Source: Lutjanus erythropterus
Lineage: Eukaryota > Chordata > Actinopteri > Lutjaniformes > Lutjanidae
Assembly: GCA_020091685.1 (NCBI GenBank)
Contig: CM034605.1
Location: forward strand, 9,541,019 to 9,605,018
DNA length: 64,000 bases
Direction of reading: 5' to 3'
A program made the translations under genes and the position numbers. This document shows positions 10,939-21,672 of this stretch, piece after piece. Under the pieces are notes generated by a model. The model had not been told where the DNA came from and did not search any database. It was given only the letters and a program-made list of their open reading frames with translations. Within the stretch, counting starts at the first letter, position 1. The number at the start of each line of letters is the position of its first letter.

Positions 10939-11115
10939 CTGTAAACCATAAGGTCTTTACTTAAGTGGTTTCAATTTAAGTTGGCACTTTAAACTGTCTT
11001 GTTGTTGCCTTGCCTACTCTACCCTCACAGAGAAGCCTGGGCTAGTTTTCACCAGTGTATCATATATTTTCAGTCAATATTTTAACACGTCTCCTAAAGT
11101 CATACAGTGACTTAC

Positions 11116-11177
11116 ATGCATCCTCTCCAGCTCTTCCTTGCACTCTCTCTTCAGCTGCAAGAGGGCAGCCTGGTGCT
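11116..11177 (-). CDS. fmn1: fmn1 exon: coiled-coil segment
   Basis: A 62-nt exon with acceptor CTTTTCAG and donor CAT followed by GTAAGT. The first two bases complete a Glu codon begun in the preceding exon, and the exon ends in phase 0. It encodes EHQAALLQLKRECKEELERM, matching human FMN1 EYQAAILHLKREHKEEIENL. The sequence is a heptad-like coiled coil upstream of FH1 that continues into the next exon ([10 protein letters not shown]). The perfect phase fit on both sides and the family match make this small exon secure. Confidence 0.94.
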
Positions 11178-14100
11178 CTGAAAAGAGGCAGAACAAGGAA
11201 ACTTGTATGACAACACAAATTCATTCTGCTGGCAGTTTTGATTTTATGAATATACATTGACTGACAGCTATCAGTTTAATAATCACAGCACATGTGCTGG
11301 CATTTTTCTTAGGCTTGAGCAATAAAACACAAGAGATAAGTGTCTGCAATAGACACTTCATCAATGGCAATATGAGAACTGTTGAACCAAACTATCAGGA
11401 GTTTCACTTAAATGCATTAAATGCAAACCACCATGAAAGCATATAACCAATACGCCCTCACAGGCTCATGAAGAGCCCATCATTTCCCTTGATACTCGAG
11501 TGTGCCATGAATGACACTGAAACAGCCAATCATATAACAGGTGTGTTGCTCAGTCGCACCATCAACATGTGACACAACAACAAAAACAGCATCGAGTGAA
11601 ATGAAAAAATGAGTGCAGACAGTAAGGAAATTATATAAAACGACAGATCAGCTCAACAATATGGCAACATACATGTGTGGCTTGATAGTTAGATAAATAA
11701 ATAAGTGTTTAAATTCAACCTTTTTAACCTTTCTTTTTTAAAAATTGGTTGTTAAAAATTATCAATAATTCTACATTGAAATGAAACAGATACATCTTTC
11801 AGCTACACTTCTCAGCTTTGGCTTCTCTGCAGATGAAAAGACAGAATTTATTTGATTAGCATTACGTTTTCATGAGCTACTAGCCAATAGATTAACTTCT
11901 TAAATCATTATCAAGCCAATCAATGAGACAAGAGACATTCCATCAAGGTGTACTTCTGTTAGTGGTTAACTTCTGCAGAAGGGTGGGTCACTTTCATTGT
12001 AAGGAGTCATATTTACAACTCAACCAACCAGTTTTAAATCATACTGCCGGCCGAAATGTTTGCCAGAACGACACATTTTCTCAGGTCACGACAAAAATAA
12101 AAATTACAATCTGCTTTTACTTCTAAGATGAAGGGAGGAAAGTGAAAAAGTGACTCACAATATATAATTCACCTAATGTCTATGATGGTACAGAACATTA
12201 ATAACTTCAGTTCACAATAGAAACCAGACAACAGAAACTAACTTTAAAAAGATTGTGATCTTGAACATATTTTTACCTTAAAGTAAGTGATGAACTACAA
12301 TATCCTACCCACTCCTATGTTGTGTAACTTGGTAACCCACCCTACAAAGTTTCACAATGTCTCATCATCTGCTGCCAAGCCTTCATTTCAGTTTATGTGA
12401 GGACTAGACTGATGGGTTTGAGGCTCATGTTTGCATTTGTGTCTTTATTCCTATTTACAGTTAAGATTAAAACTAAGATCACATGAAGAAAATGATCCTG
12501 TTTGGAACCGATGCATTACTGTAGCATAGACGATCTACGGTACAGAGCCATATTATGTAATAAGTAACATCGTCCTGTAGCAATGATTAATCTGAGTCAA
12601 TGATTAGAACCAGTCTTAAAAATTACACAGTCATTATTTATACCAGTTAATGAGTATTCTAACCAAGGGTGATACATGTGTTTGAAACAAATGTATAAGA
12701 CATGGATGCATGCTTGTGTTGGTTTTTCTATGTGGCTTACAGTCTACACTTTTCTACAAATATTAACCATTATTCACTTTCACACTCAATAATTTCTGAA
12801 ATACATTTTTTGGGGGTTTCTAAAAGTCAAAGATTCAAGTTTATCTAAAGAAGAAAAGTAAATTATCTCAATAAAACATTATTAGTCGGAAAAAATATTT
12901 AAAGCTTAAGAGCTTGAGTCAGGCTTAAAACTCCAAAATCTACTTAAGTAAGTTGCCTTGAAAATTTGACAGTACAATTTAAGTCAACAGCATTTCACTG
13001 TACCCAGAACATAAAACAGAGACCTTTTTACTTTGTAACACAATCAGCCCATGGACAGTCGTGTGTGCTTTAAACCAATCTGTGTGTCATTACACTTTTG
13101 GAGTACAAGGTGGGCGAAACATGGCGTGCTGCCCAGAGTGTACTTGATTCCATTAAACTCACACATGCTATCCTGTGGTGTTACAAAACAGCAGCCACAC
13201 CAACAGCAGCATTAAGGTGCGGACACAGCCTCACTGTGTTCTTAAATGGATTTAAAGGATGTCTTACACCCTGCTGCTGATACTTAAATGGCTCTGCATG
13301 ATTTGTTTTAGAGCGAAGTGTGAGTGCTTAGGAGTGTTATATTGGCGACTCTACTTTAGTTTTTACAAGAGATCCATTCAAAAATACTATCAGTGCTTCC
13401 CCACCTGCTCCCCCGACATCTGAAAGAAATAAAACATTTCTTTTGTGTTAACTATTTTATGTGCGCTCATTTTAATTCCAGCTGAGTGTGAGACTCCTTA
13501 CTGCGTTTTGCTGTCATTTACTGTAACGCTGCACAAAACAATACACTAATGCAGTCAGTTTGGGAACCCATCTCTCCATAATGCATTTACTGTTGCTTGA
13601 AATATGACTAATGTGTTTTGACTGTAGTTCAACTTACACCTTGCAAACACATGCATTTTCCAGGATTCACAGGATAATGTGACTCTGTTCCTAGAATAAA
13701 ACATGTCACTTCTTTTCAGAAAAAATATTAATTACTAGTCTAAAACCAAGGATGGACAGACACTGACCGCAAATGTCAAAACTAAACTAACTAAAATATC
13801 TGCTTTTTTTTTTAATGTAGCCAATCTGAATCTGATGACAGTGGCGAGGATGCCAGAAGCTCTGCTGCTGGGTTTATCACAGTTTTCATGAAATGTGTTC
13901 CCGATGCCAAAATGCCCCTCTTTCAACATTTGGACCTGACCTTTTCACTTTTACTTCCATTTAAACAGAACTGGAAAATTCTTCAAAGCAGTCTGTTCTA
14001 AGCCAACGTGGAGAAAGATGGCTTTGAAATAATGAACACTTATATAAAATAAATAAAAGTGTTCCATATGGGAAGACTTGCAAAATATGACTCCTTTAAC

Positions 14101-14316
14101 TGTTTTTTCTGGTCCAAATGTCCCCTCCATATCCCCCAAAGCAGTAAACCCAGGTAAGACGTTGACTACGATATCTGCAATGACCCTTATCCACAAAGCC
14201 AATCAGTATGAGGTGTGTCAGTGTAAGCTTGACTGGTGTGATCCTCTGTCAGCATTCCTGGTGCTAGATTTAAAAACAGACAACAGCGTCTAAACCAACA
14301 AGCTTGCGACTCTTAC
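11178..14316 (-). other. fmn1: fmn1 intron
   Basis: A 3.1-kb intron with no recognisable exon, RNA gene or well-defined element. Sequence is AT-leaning and mostly unique as far as can be judged by eye. Confidence 0.7.
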
Positions 14317-14437
14317 CTGCCTCGGTGTATTTGAGCCCCACCTTCTCTTCCTCATCTTTTGGTTTGGGTGGAGGCCACACAGCCTGCAGACGCCCTGGAG
14401 TTCGGTCCTCACTGTCTGTAGGGGAAGTGACCTCTGT
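14317..14437 (-). CDS. fmn1: fmn1 exon shared by long and short isoforms
   Basis: A 121-nt exon with acceptor TTTCTACCTACAG before ACAGAGGTC and donor GAGGCAG followed by GTAAGA. It begins in phase 0 and ends after one base of a codon. It encodes [18 protein letters not shown], then [20 protein letters not shown]. Human FMN1 has [30 protein letters not shown] at the same point, so this is among the most conserved segments outside FH2. Both candidate upstream exons (21506-21672 and 15036-16832) end in phase 0. Either can splice here, making it the junction between alternative N-termini and the common formin core. Confidence 0.95.
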
Positions 14438-15035
14438 CTGTAGGTAGAAAAAACACATGCAACATGTCAGTGAGTATCCTGGCAATGTAATAAATTAGCA
14501 CCAATTTTTCTCATAATTGATCCCTCATAAGTCCTGCCCCTTTTTTGCACTGTCCTCAAATGACAATTGACCAAGCTTGGTACTCTTTCTCCTTTCCTGT
14601 ACTTAAACATGCTGTGTACTAGGCTTGTCTCTGTTGAAAAGAAAAAATTGAAGATGACTGAAATATGTTGCTGGGGGACCTGTAAAAGCGTTAAGATAAC
14701 CTGAGATAAGTTCATCTTTAGCTAGTTAATGATTGCTGTAGATTAGCTTGCTATTTTTTTTGCTAACATTAGCTAACTTAAGATGTGACATATATAATTG
14801 ATATATGCATCTTTTATAGGTCCCCAAGTAATGTATTTTAACCATCATTAACCTTCAAAATTTCTTTCAATACAGATGAGCCTGGCATGTAGCATATATA
14901 AGTACAGCTAACAGGAAAGGAGAAAGTCTTAGGAAGGGTCAATTTTCCCCTTAAGGCACATCGTGTGCAACTTAAATTGACTACATAAAGATGAGAAATA
15001 ATTCTGTGATGTTGGGATTTAAAATGATTTCATAC
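14438..15035 (-). other. fmn1: fmn1 intron with a dispersed repeat fragment
   Basis: A 0.6-kb intron. Around 14585-14700 it carries a fragment (GTACTTAAACATG, GTGTACTAGGCTTGTCTCTG, TTGAAAAGAA) that recurs in the same order at 42488-42600. This indicates a repeat family of unknown type. Confidence 0.6.
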
Positions 15036-16832
15036 ATTAGCCTCTAGAGGACTTTTGTTGACTTCCTTCACAGGGGATTTGGAGGTTCTCTCAAAAATAG
15101 ACCTCAGATTTTCCTTGTCATTCTTGATCTTCCTTTTTACTGCCTCCAGGTCCACATCTTCAACTTTTTCCTTTTTGGCAGTTTTGGAGCCAAAGATGTT
15201 CTTGAATGTCTCATAGGCCAGGTCTGATGAGGTTTTCTTTCTTTCCGGTGTGGCTGTGGGGGTTTCTGGACCTGGACTCTTCTCACCCAAAACCTCTTTT
15301 CCATTCTCAGCCTCTTTTTTGCCGTTTGGATCAGCGTCTTGCCCGTCATCTGACTTTTTGGTCCCGTCTTGATCCTCTAGGTTGAGCAGGTGACTGAGCT
15401 GTCCCATTACAATGCTTTTAGTGTCTGTAACAGGTTTAGGCTCTGCATGTTTTTTGGTTGGTGTGACCGTCTTCTGCTCAGGGAAGAGCTTGGCTTTGTT
15501 TACTGACTTCTTCAGGCTGAGCAGGGCCAGGTCAGCATCCTTCTCCCTCTGCTTGATTTCTGACATAGTCTCCCTGTCCTCCCCCACTGCTCCTTTCTTC
15601 AGCACCCGCAGTCCACTGAAGAGAGCTGGCATCTGGAAGGAAGGGGGTGAAGAGGGTGCCATGCCCCTGGATGGGGATGAGGTGGAAGAGGCTGGGGAGG
15701 ACGAAGCTGTGGGTGGTATTTTTGTTTCTGGTGTTTTTAAAGCAGTTGTGTGCTGTGAGGCAGGACTGGCACTTAGCTCGATGTCACCTGAGGCCTGTTC
15801 AGGTGTAGATGATAGTGACATGGTTTGATTTTTGATACCATCAGAGTGGGATTCCTTCTTTGGACTGGACGATGATTTGGCTGAAAATTCAGGAGTCTTG
15901 GGGCTGGAGGGAACAGAGGTGGACACTGGGCTGGTCAGCTCCTCAGCCTTAGCCTTTTCCTCATGGGTCTCCTCCTTTTGTGTCTTATCTAAGTCCTCTA
16001 CCTGCTTTAATGTGGCATCGTTATGACCTGCCTCTGAATCCAGATTTCCAGAGACGATGGAAGGAACAGGCAGAGAACAATCTATGCCAGTGTACTCGTC
16101 GCTCCCATCTGTTACCACATTGTTGCTACTTTTCTCTGCAGCATCTGATGCTTTCATATCAACGGACATAGTGGTGGTGGTCTCCTTGGGACTCTGTTTG
16201 GAAACAGAGGAGACCAGGACCGTTCTTGATTTAGTTCTGCTTATGGACTTGTCTGAATATAGAATAGATTCCAAGAGTGATCTATTCTTAAGTTGGTGTG
16301 TTCTAAACACAGGCACTTTGTATTCTGCCTCCTTGCAATCTTTTAGCTCATCTCCAACACCAGGGTCCACTTTTGTATTATCCTCCTCAGGTAAGGAGGG
16401 TTCCCTGATCCTCCCAAGCTTCTCTGACAGATTAGTGCTGCTGTGGGCTGCCTCCTCATCCTCTGTGTCACTATACGTTTCAACCCTAGTGACCTGGACC
16501 AAATCTGGGTCGACCGAGGGTCCAGCTGCTCTTTTAACCTGGTTACCATTCTCCTTGGAGGTTTCCGATGACTCAGCCCTCTGCCCTGTGTCACTGGAGG
16601 CAGTCACATTATCCTGATGCATATCTTGGGGCTTGTTCTCACTGTTAGAAGTCTGATCACCTTCAGGAACTGGATTCTCCTCATCTGGCAGCTCCTTGAA
16701 AGACATCAGCACGGCTGATTGCATGTCTGCAGAGGCCGATCTGTCCCGGCTGAAGAAACCGCTGAATGCATTCAGGAGGGAACTAGGGGGCTGCTTCCCC
16801 GGTCCATCTGAGTTATTACTTGCACTGTCCAT
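15036..16832 (-). CDS. fmn1: fmn1 alternative first coding exon (short-isoform N-terminus)
   Basis: An open frame of 599 codons starts at ATG 16832, beginning MDSASNNSDGPGKQPPSSLL. It runs to a putative donor (GCTAAT followed by GTATGA) where unspliced reading would stop one codon later. The splice is inferred: it keeps phase 0 and joins to the TEVTSP exon. The N-terminal LLNAFSGFFSRDRS...VLMSFKEL stretch resembles the start of the limb/short formin-1 isoform of chicken and mouse. The middle is low-complexity Ser/Thr/Pro/Glu-rich and predicted disordered. The end (DLAYETFKNIFG, DLEAVKRKIKNDKENLRSIF) is basic and helical. In mouse this alternative N-terminus is reported to mediate microtubule and alpha-catenin contacts; whether that holds here is inference. 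The weak donor (T at -1) is the main uncertainty. Confidence 0.85.
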
Positions 16833-17250
16833 TTTTGTTCAAAGTTTAACATCGACTGATAGCAAAGCGAGGCAAACCAGAATATGTAGCAGCTCTATAG
16901 CGAAGTGTCCACTGAAAATGTCACAAAAGGTTCATCTCCCCCACCTCCAGTTATCCAAGCTGCTCCTATTCCACCTCTACCGTTAGCTGGGAACAAAAGG
17001 TCTTTGTATGGATAAAATCGCCCTAGCTCCTCTTACCTTCTCCAGAAGGGTGCCAATTACAACAACACTATCCTGTATTCCTGTTTAGTGGCAGACAAAC
17101 AGGTTGTACATAGTAGACTTTCATTATATGACATAAAGTGTACTACTGACTGTACAGCATGTTGTCAGTAGTGCAGTTCCGTCTCCTCTGTGTGAGAAAG
17201 TTTCCCATGACGCTGCAAGTGAAATCAAGCTGTTCAGTGGCTGGAAGCAT
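16833..17250 (-). promoter_or_regulatory. fmn1: Candidate internal fmn1 promoter and 5'UTR with a short UTR intron
   Basis: No acceptor lies immediately upstream of ATG 16832 that would fuse this exon in frame to earlier exons, so it is likely a first coding exon. On the minus strand a strong donor (GAGAAG then GTAAGA, intron beginning 17036) is followed by an acceptor (GTGACATTTTCAG, exon resuming at 16911). This defines a possible 125-nt intron inside the 5'UTR. The transcription start would then lie above 17037. No TATA box was identified. All of this is inference from splice signals. Confidence 0.45.
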
Positions 17251-18342
17251 GTCTTGCTGTAATCTCCCTGGGAGAACAGCAGAGCAGAGTTCACCTGCCT
17301 TTCACTAAAGTACTTCCAACTGTTCCGACAAGTTGAGCGGAGGTATTATCCATAAAGTCGCGGGGTTATCCTCCTCTGTGTACCAATATACGGTGTGGAA
17401 TCCATGACCAAATTGCTCCTCTACTTAGGGTCTGTCTTCTTTAACTTGTCTCTCAGTTTACAGTCCTGTGTGCTGTTGTGTGAGAAAAAAAACCTCAGGT
17501 TGGGAAAAAAATGTGTCTCACTGGTCTACCCAGTCTGGGGACGCCTCCCTTCAGGTTCCTCCCTTCCTGGGAGGGGACCTGCAGAGCACAGCACCGCAGG
17601 TGTCTGATTACCTCTGCTCACTTCCGTAAAATGGCTGCAGAGGTAACAGAGCAAACACAGAGGGGGAGTCAGGCTGTGGTCAGGTGGAGAGCTGCAGCGC
17701 TCCATTAACCCAGTATTACTGTAGGTTAGCGAAATACAGCGCTTAAGATGTGGTGATTAGTAAGCCTGGCCATAGCCAGCTCTAGCTAACATGCTAAGAA
17801 GCTAATATGTGTGATTAAGAGCTCATGAACAAACAGACAGAGCAGAACTGAATTCAGTAAGAGAAAGAGAGGCATTTCATTTACTTACCTCAGGTCTCTA
17901 TTCACTTAGCACTGTCAGTTTGATTCAAACTGGACGGTGAGTTTTGAGGACACTTTATATGACAAAAGCTTTAAAACATTAGCAAGCTAACATAAGTTTA
18001 CAAGTTAACAAAAGGGAATACAATCTATCTCAGAGAGAAGAGTATCTAAATTGTTTTTATGAGAAAACAATCAAAGTTCAAACAAAGTTTTAAGCTTAGC
18101 CTTGATTTAACCTGCTCTAACCTTTTATAGATTTGGGTATAAATGTCAAGAAAGTTGTTAGCAAAGCACAAAACTCTTAAAACTGTGGTTGCCCTTAGCA
18201 ACTAAAGGTCACCCTCCTTGACTACATTCCTTCAAACTGCCTGATTGAGCACCGTCTGAGCTGGAAAGGGCACTCTTGTACAAAACTGCTTAAAGTGTGC
18301 TTTAGTTTTAATCCAATTTTATGACTGCCTTAAACTAATCAT

Positions 18343-19354
18343 ACCACTTTACAATATGATTACCAATACAACGACCACTATGATTTATAAATAGTTTATA
18401 AGTAAGTTATAAATTAGTTGGAAACACTTCATAAATAATTAATAAACTGTTACAACACATTAACTAAAAAGACAATAACAATGACCTGTTGTTTGCCAAA
18501 TAGTGAGCCCACATTTTTTGTTTGTCTTCTCCATCAGCCAGCGTTTATACCTACAAGCATCATTAGATATTTGTTAATTTGCCACCATCAGCATACCTTA
18601 CATGCACAACATGTATATTCTGCTGCTTAATGTCTCTCTCACATTAAAACAATAACAAAATACATAGTTTGATGATGTTGTGAAGTAAGTGGTGTGGGAT
18701 CATGGGATCTGTTTTCTTCACTATTAAACAACCACCATGGCTGATGAAAATCCATCTTATATGCCTCAGGCAGAAATAATCTTCATGGTCTATGTCATAT
18801 TAAAGATTTATTTACCTTACATTTAGTCACATGCGGCAACTTCCTTCCTCACTGTCTGACATATCTGAAGTATCCCTTGTTTTCCTCTAAGTTAAAGCAA
18901 TTAGCAACTAGCTTGCAACAGCTATCAGGAAATGCACCGTTACCTTGAACAAATTACTGATTTCCCTGAGTTTGAACATTGATGGAAACATCTGGAATAA
19001 TGTAAGTACACAACTCAGCAAAATATATAACATGTATACGTCTTTTAGACATTTTAATGCAGAAATGTTACATATGATGTCTTTAATAGTTTCAAAAGGT
19101 TTCATTTCAAATCAAACTGTCATATCAAATTACCAGATTCATACACTAGGCTTTTGTCAGTTATAAAAACTTTTTGTAAAATTAATTAGTAATAACAATA
19201 ATTGGATCTTTTGGATAGTAAAGCTACATCAATATATGAAAACTGTGTTATAACGTGTTTGTTAATGATTTATTAAGTGTTTATAAGTAATTGGTAACAA
19301 ACTATAAACCATTATAAATAATTTATAAAAGGTAGTCTTATTGTGAAGTGGTAC
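18343..19354. mobile_element. ~1-kb foldback element with ~120-bp terminal inverted repeats
   Basis: The left end (ACCACTTTACAATATGATTACC...TTTATAAATAGTTTATAAG) and the reverse complement of the right end (ACCACTTCACAATAAGACTACC...TTATAAATTATTTATAATGG) are long imperfect inverted repeats. Each contains recurring TTTATAA motifs. The interior has no transposase ORF. The GGTACCACTTTACAATAAG-type end is familiar from dispersed fish repeats. Superfamily is not assigned. Confidence 0.65.
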
Positions 19355-20823
19355 CAACATTTTTTTAATACAATGGTCTCCTCCAGTACAGGACCAATGA
19401 CTAGTAATTAATTGCTTTTCCATTAAGAAATCCTGATGGCAAGACTCAAAATGGTGATGTTAAAAATGGAACCCAGAAAAATAAATGCTTGAATGATGGA
19501 AATCCTGTTGTAAAACTATAACTCCAAAAAGCAATTATTTGTCAGGGTTTTAATTTAATTCTTTATTGACGTCTTACCAACAAAAACCTAAGTGAAAAAA
19601 TACCACTTGTAATTTCATTTTCCTGTGTTTGGTGATTATTTTTTCCCTCATCTGAGGAAAGTCACACATAGATAGGGGGCTTCCGTGACTGAGGAATTAA
19701 GTTATGTAAGAGCAGTGGTATTTCGAACACACACAGTAAATCCCCCCCAGGGGCTGTACTAGAACGAAGCACCACTGATAGACAGGACTGTGATATGAAC
19801 ACAGATCTGACACATATAAGCTAAAAAGAGAGGTGAAACCATTCATTTAAAAGTTGCAGATCATGCAAACACTCTAGATCTAAAAATAAAATAGCAAATC
19901 TAGCCTACAGCTTTGGACTAAATCATAATCACAGCCCTTCCTTTGGATATCCAGCTGTTACAACACACTGAGAAAACATCATCTTTAACAGAGGTGTGTG
20001 TTTTTTAATGACATAAAAATGGATGACAGGGACAATGAAGCCAGAATGTTAGATGACTGTCACGTTCACAACAACACAGAGTGTCTAATTCTGCCCAGCA
20101 TGGCCTTTGTGCTGGTATGTTAACCCATTATGCTGACTGTCAGGGCAGTAATTGTGTCTTGAGAAAAACAATGTGTGGCTTGCACTGATACACTACCCGC
20201 CTTAAACCACACCCAGGTAATCTCCCTCATCTGCCACAGGAATGAACGCCTTTGGCAGACAGCATGATGGAATCTAAACAGACTCAGAGATGGAAACAGT
20301 TTTCGTATCAGTTTATCAGATAATTTAGACCTGCAGTCTGGTAGTTCCTTAATTGCGCTACTTATTTAGCATAATTAAACCCTACAAAAACCTGAAAACA
20401 AACAAGGCATTGTTTGTTGTAGGCTTATTTTTAGAAGAGACACATATTGTAACAGTGGGATTACATCAGTCACATGCTCTGTGGCAAACTAAATATCTCA
20501 TGTTGCAACTTCTGTTCAGTAACAGGAGTGAGAAATCACACTAATTACTCCTAACAGCTTACACCGCTGAAAATAAAGTTAAAAAAAAAATCTTACAGGA
20601 GAAAGAGAGATTTTCTTGTCTTTGCTCTGAGTGAAAAAGAGTTTTGAGTGGAATGATCTCAGTCAGTTTTGGCTTAAGAAGGACCCGTTAATCCACTTCT
20701 AAGAATTCATGATCAGGTGGTTAAATGCCCGAGTGGAGAGAAATCCCCATGAGTACCACGAGGGTAAAAAAGTGATATGGTACACTGCTCTGTGTGTGAA
20801 AATTAGCATTACAGCTATTTTAA

Positions 20824-21468
20824 AGGGATAGTTTAGTTTTTTTGAAGGTGGTTGAAGGTGAAGGTGTTTTCAAAGGTTAGTTCGGATTCACTAAAGTCAA
20901 ACAATCAAACTACCCAATCAGGGCATGGGTAGACCAGGAACTTCTGTGTTCTGCAAAGTAAATTATCAATTTTACCTCTGGAACTTTGTTGGTTTAGAAA
21001 GAATGGCATCTGGCTTATACAGCAGCGGTCACTAAAGGCTGTCTGACAGCAAAGTAAAGTATCAGCAATTCATTGTAAGGCTGCAAGTAATGATTATTTT
21101 CATTACCGCTCGATCTCCTAAAATGTTGTTTGTCCACAACCCAAAATTATTCAGTTTTCTGTCATACAGGACCAAATAAACCAGAAATATTCACATCTGA
21201 GATGGTGAAATCAGAGAATTTGGACATTCATTTCTTAGAAAATTACTCAATCGATTACCTAAATGGTTGGTGTTTAATTTAATAGTTGACAACTAATTAA
21301 GTAATCCATTAATCACAGGAGCTCTAGTTCATTGCTTAACTTCCATGCTGGTACTCCTCTCTGTTTCTCCAAACTGGGGGCATGCTGACCACCATCTACT
21401 GTATCTACTACACTGACTATCAATAAGTACCTCATACAACCCCACATCAAATAATCTGAACTATCCCT
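20824..21468. mobile_element. TTAA-flanked MITE, copy 2 (piggyBac-like)
   Basis: The left end AGGGATAGTTTAG and right end CTGAACTATCCCT are inverted. Both abut TTAA (20820-20823 and 21469-21472). The right end shares CATCTACTGTA...ATCAATAAGTAC and ATCAAATAATCTGAACTATC with copy 1 at 1719-2139. The element ends 37 bp from an fmn1 splice donor, so it occupies the start of that intron. It has no coding capacity. Confidence 0.7.
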
Positions 21469-21505
21469 TTAAGTGTTTGTGCTGCTGATGCTTGAGGACC
21501 CTCAC

Positions 21506-21672
21506 CGTGCACTCCAGCTTAGGGCAGTAGGGCGTGTCCCCAATGATGTCATCCTCCGGCGGTGTGATACGCAGGAAGTCCAGGTGATCGGGGCGTGGAG
21601 CACGGGAAATGGGCTCCTGAGGGTCATCGCCGTCCAACATCCAAATGTCATCCTGACGCAAGAGGGAATCCT
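21506..21672 (-). CDS. fmn1: fmn1 exon of the long isoform
   Basis: A 167-nt exon with acceptor GTGTTTCTGTAG before AGGATTCC and donor TGCACG followed by GTGAGG. The first two bases complete the Glu codon begun by the G that ends the 33472-35011 exon, and it finishes in phase 0. It encodes 55 residues including DSLLRQDDIWMLDGDDPQEP, HLDFLRITPPEDDIIGDTPY and KLECT. I assign it to fmn1 from exact phase agreement on both sides, the dense run of acidic, conserved-looking codons and its position. I do not recall this segment from the human protein with certainty. It could be skipped in some isoforms only with a frame change, because 167 is not a multiple of 3. Confidence 0.85.

Larger units (their letters stand above)
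8438..11115 (-). other. fmn1: fmn1 intron
   Basis: A 2.7-kb intron between the exons ending at 11116 and starting at 8437. It is AT-rich, with GTTAGC/GCTAAC-rich patches around 8700-8960, a TTAATTAA-rich block and one hAT-type MITE. No further exon was recognised. Confidence 0.75.
17251..21505 (-). other. fmn1: fmn1 intronic sequence upstream of the alternative first exon
   Basis: This is intronic for the long isoform (donor at 21505) and 5'-flanking for the short isoform. It contains a ~1-kb foldback element and a TTAA-flanked MITE, listed separately. No exon of another gene was seen. Confidence 0.65.

Noticed and set aside
15412-16617. Several plus-strand open frames of 60-190 codons
   Set aside because: They lie opposite the long fmn1 exon and mirror its codon composition; no splice sites or recognisable protein features.
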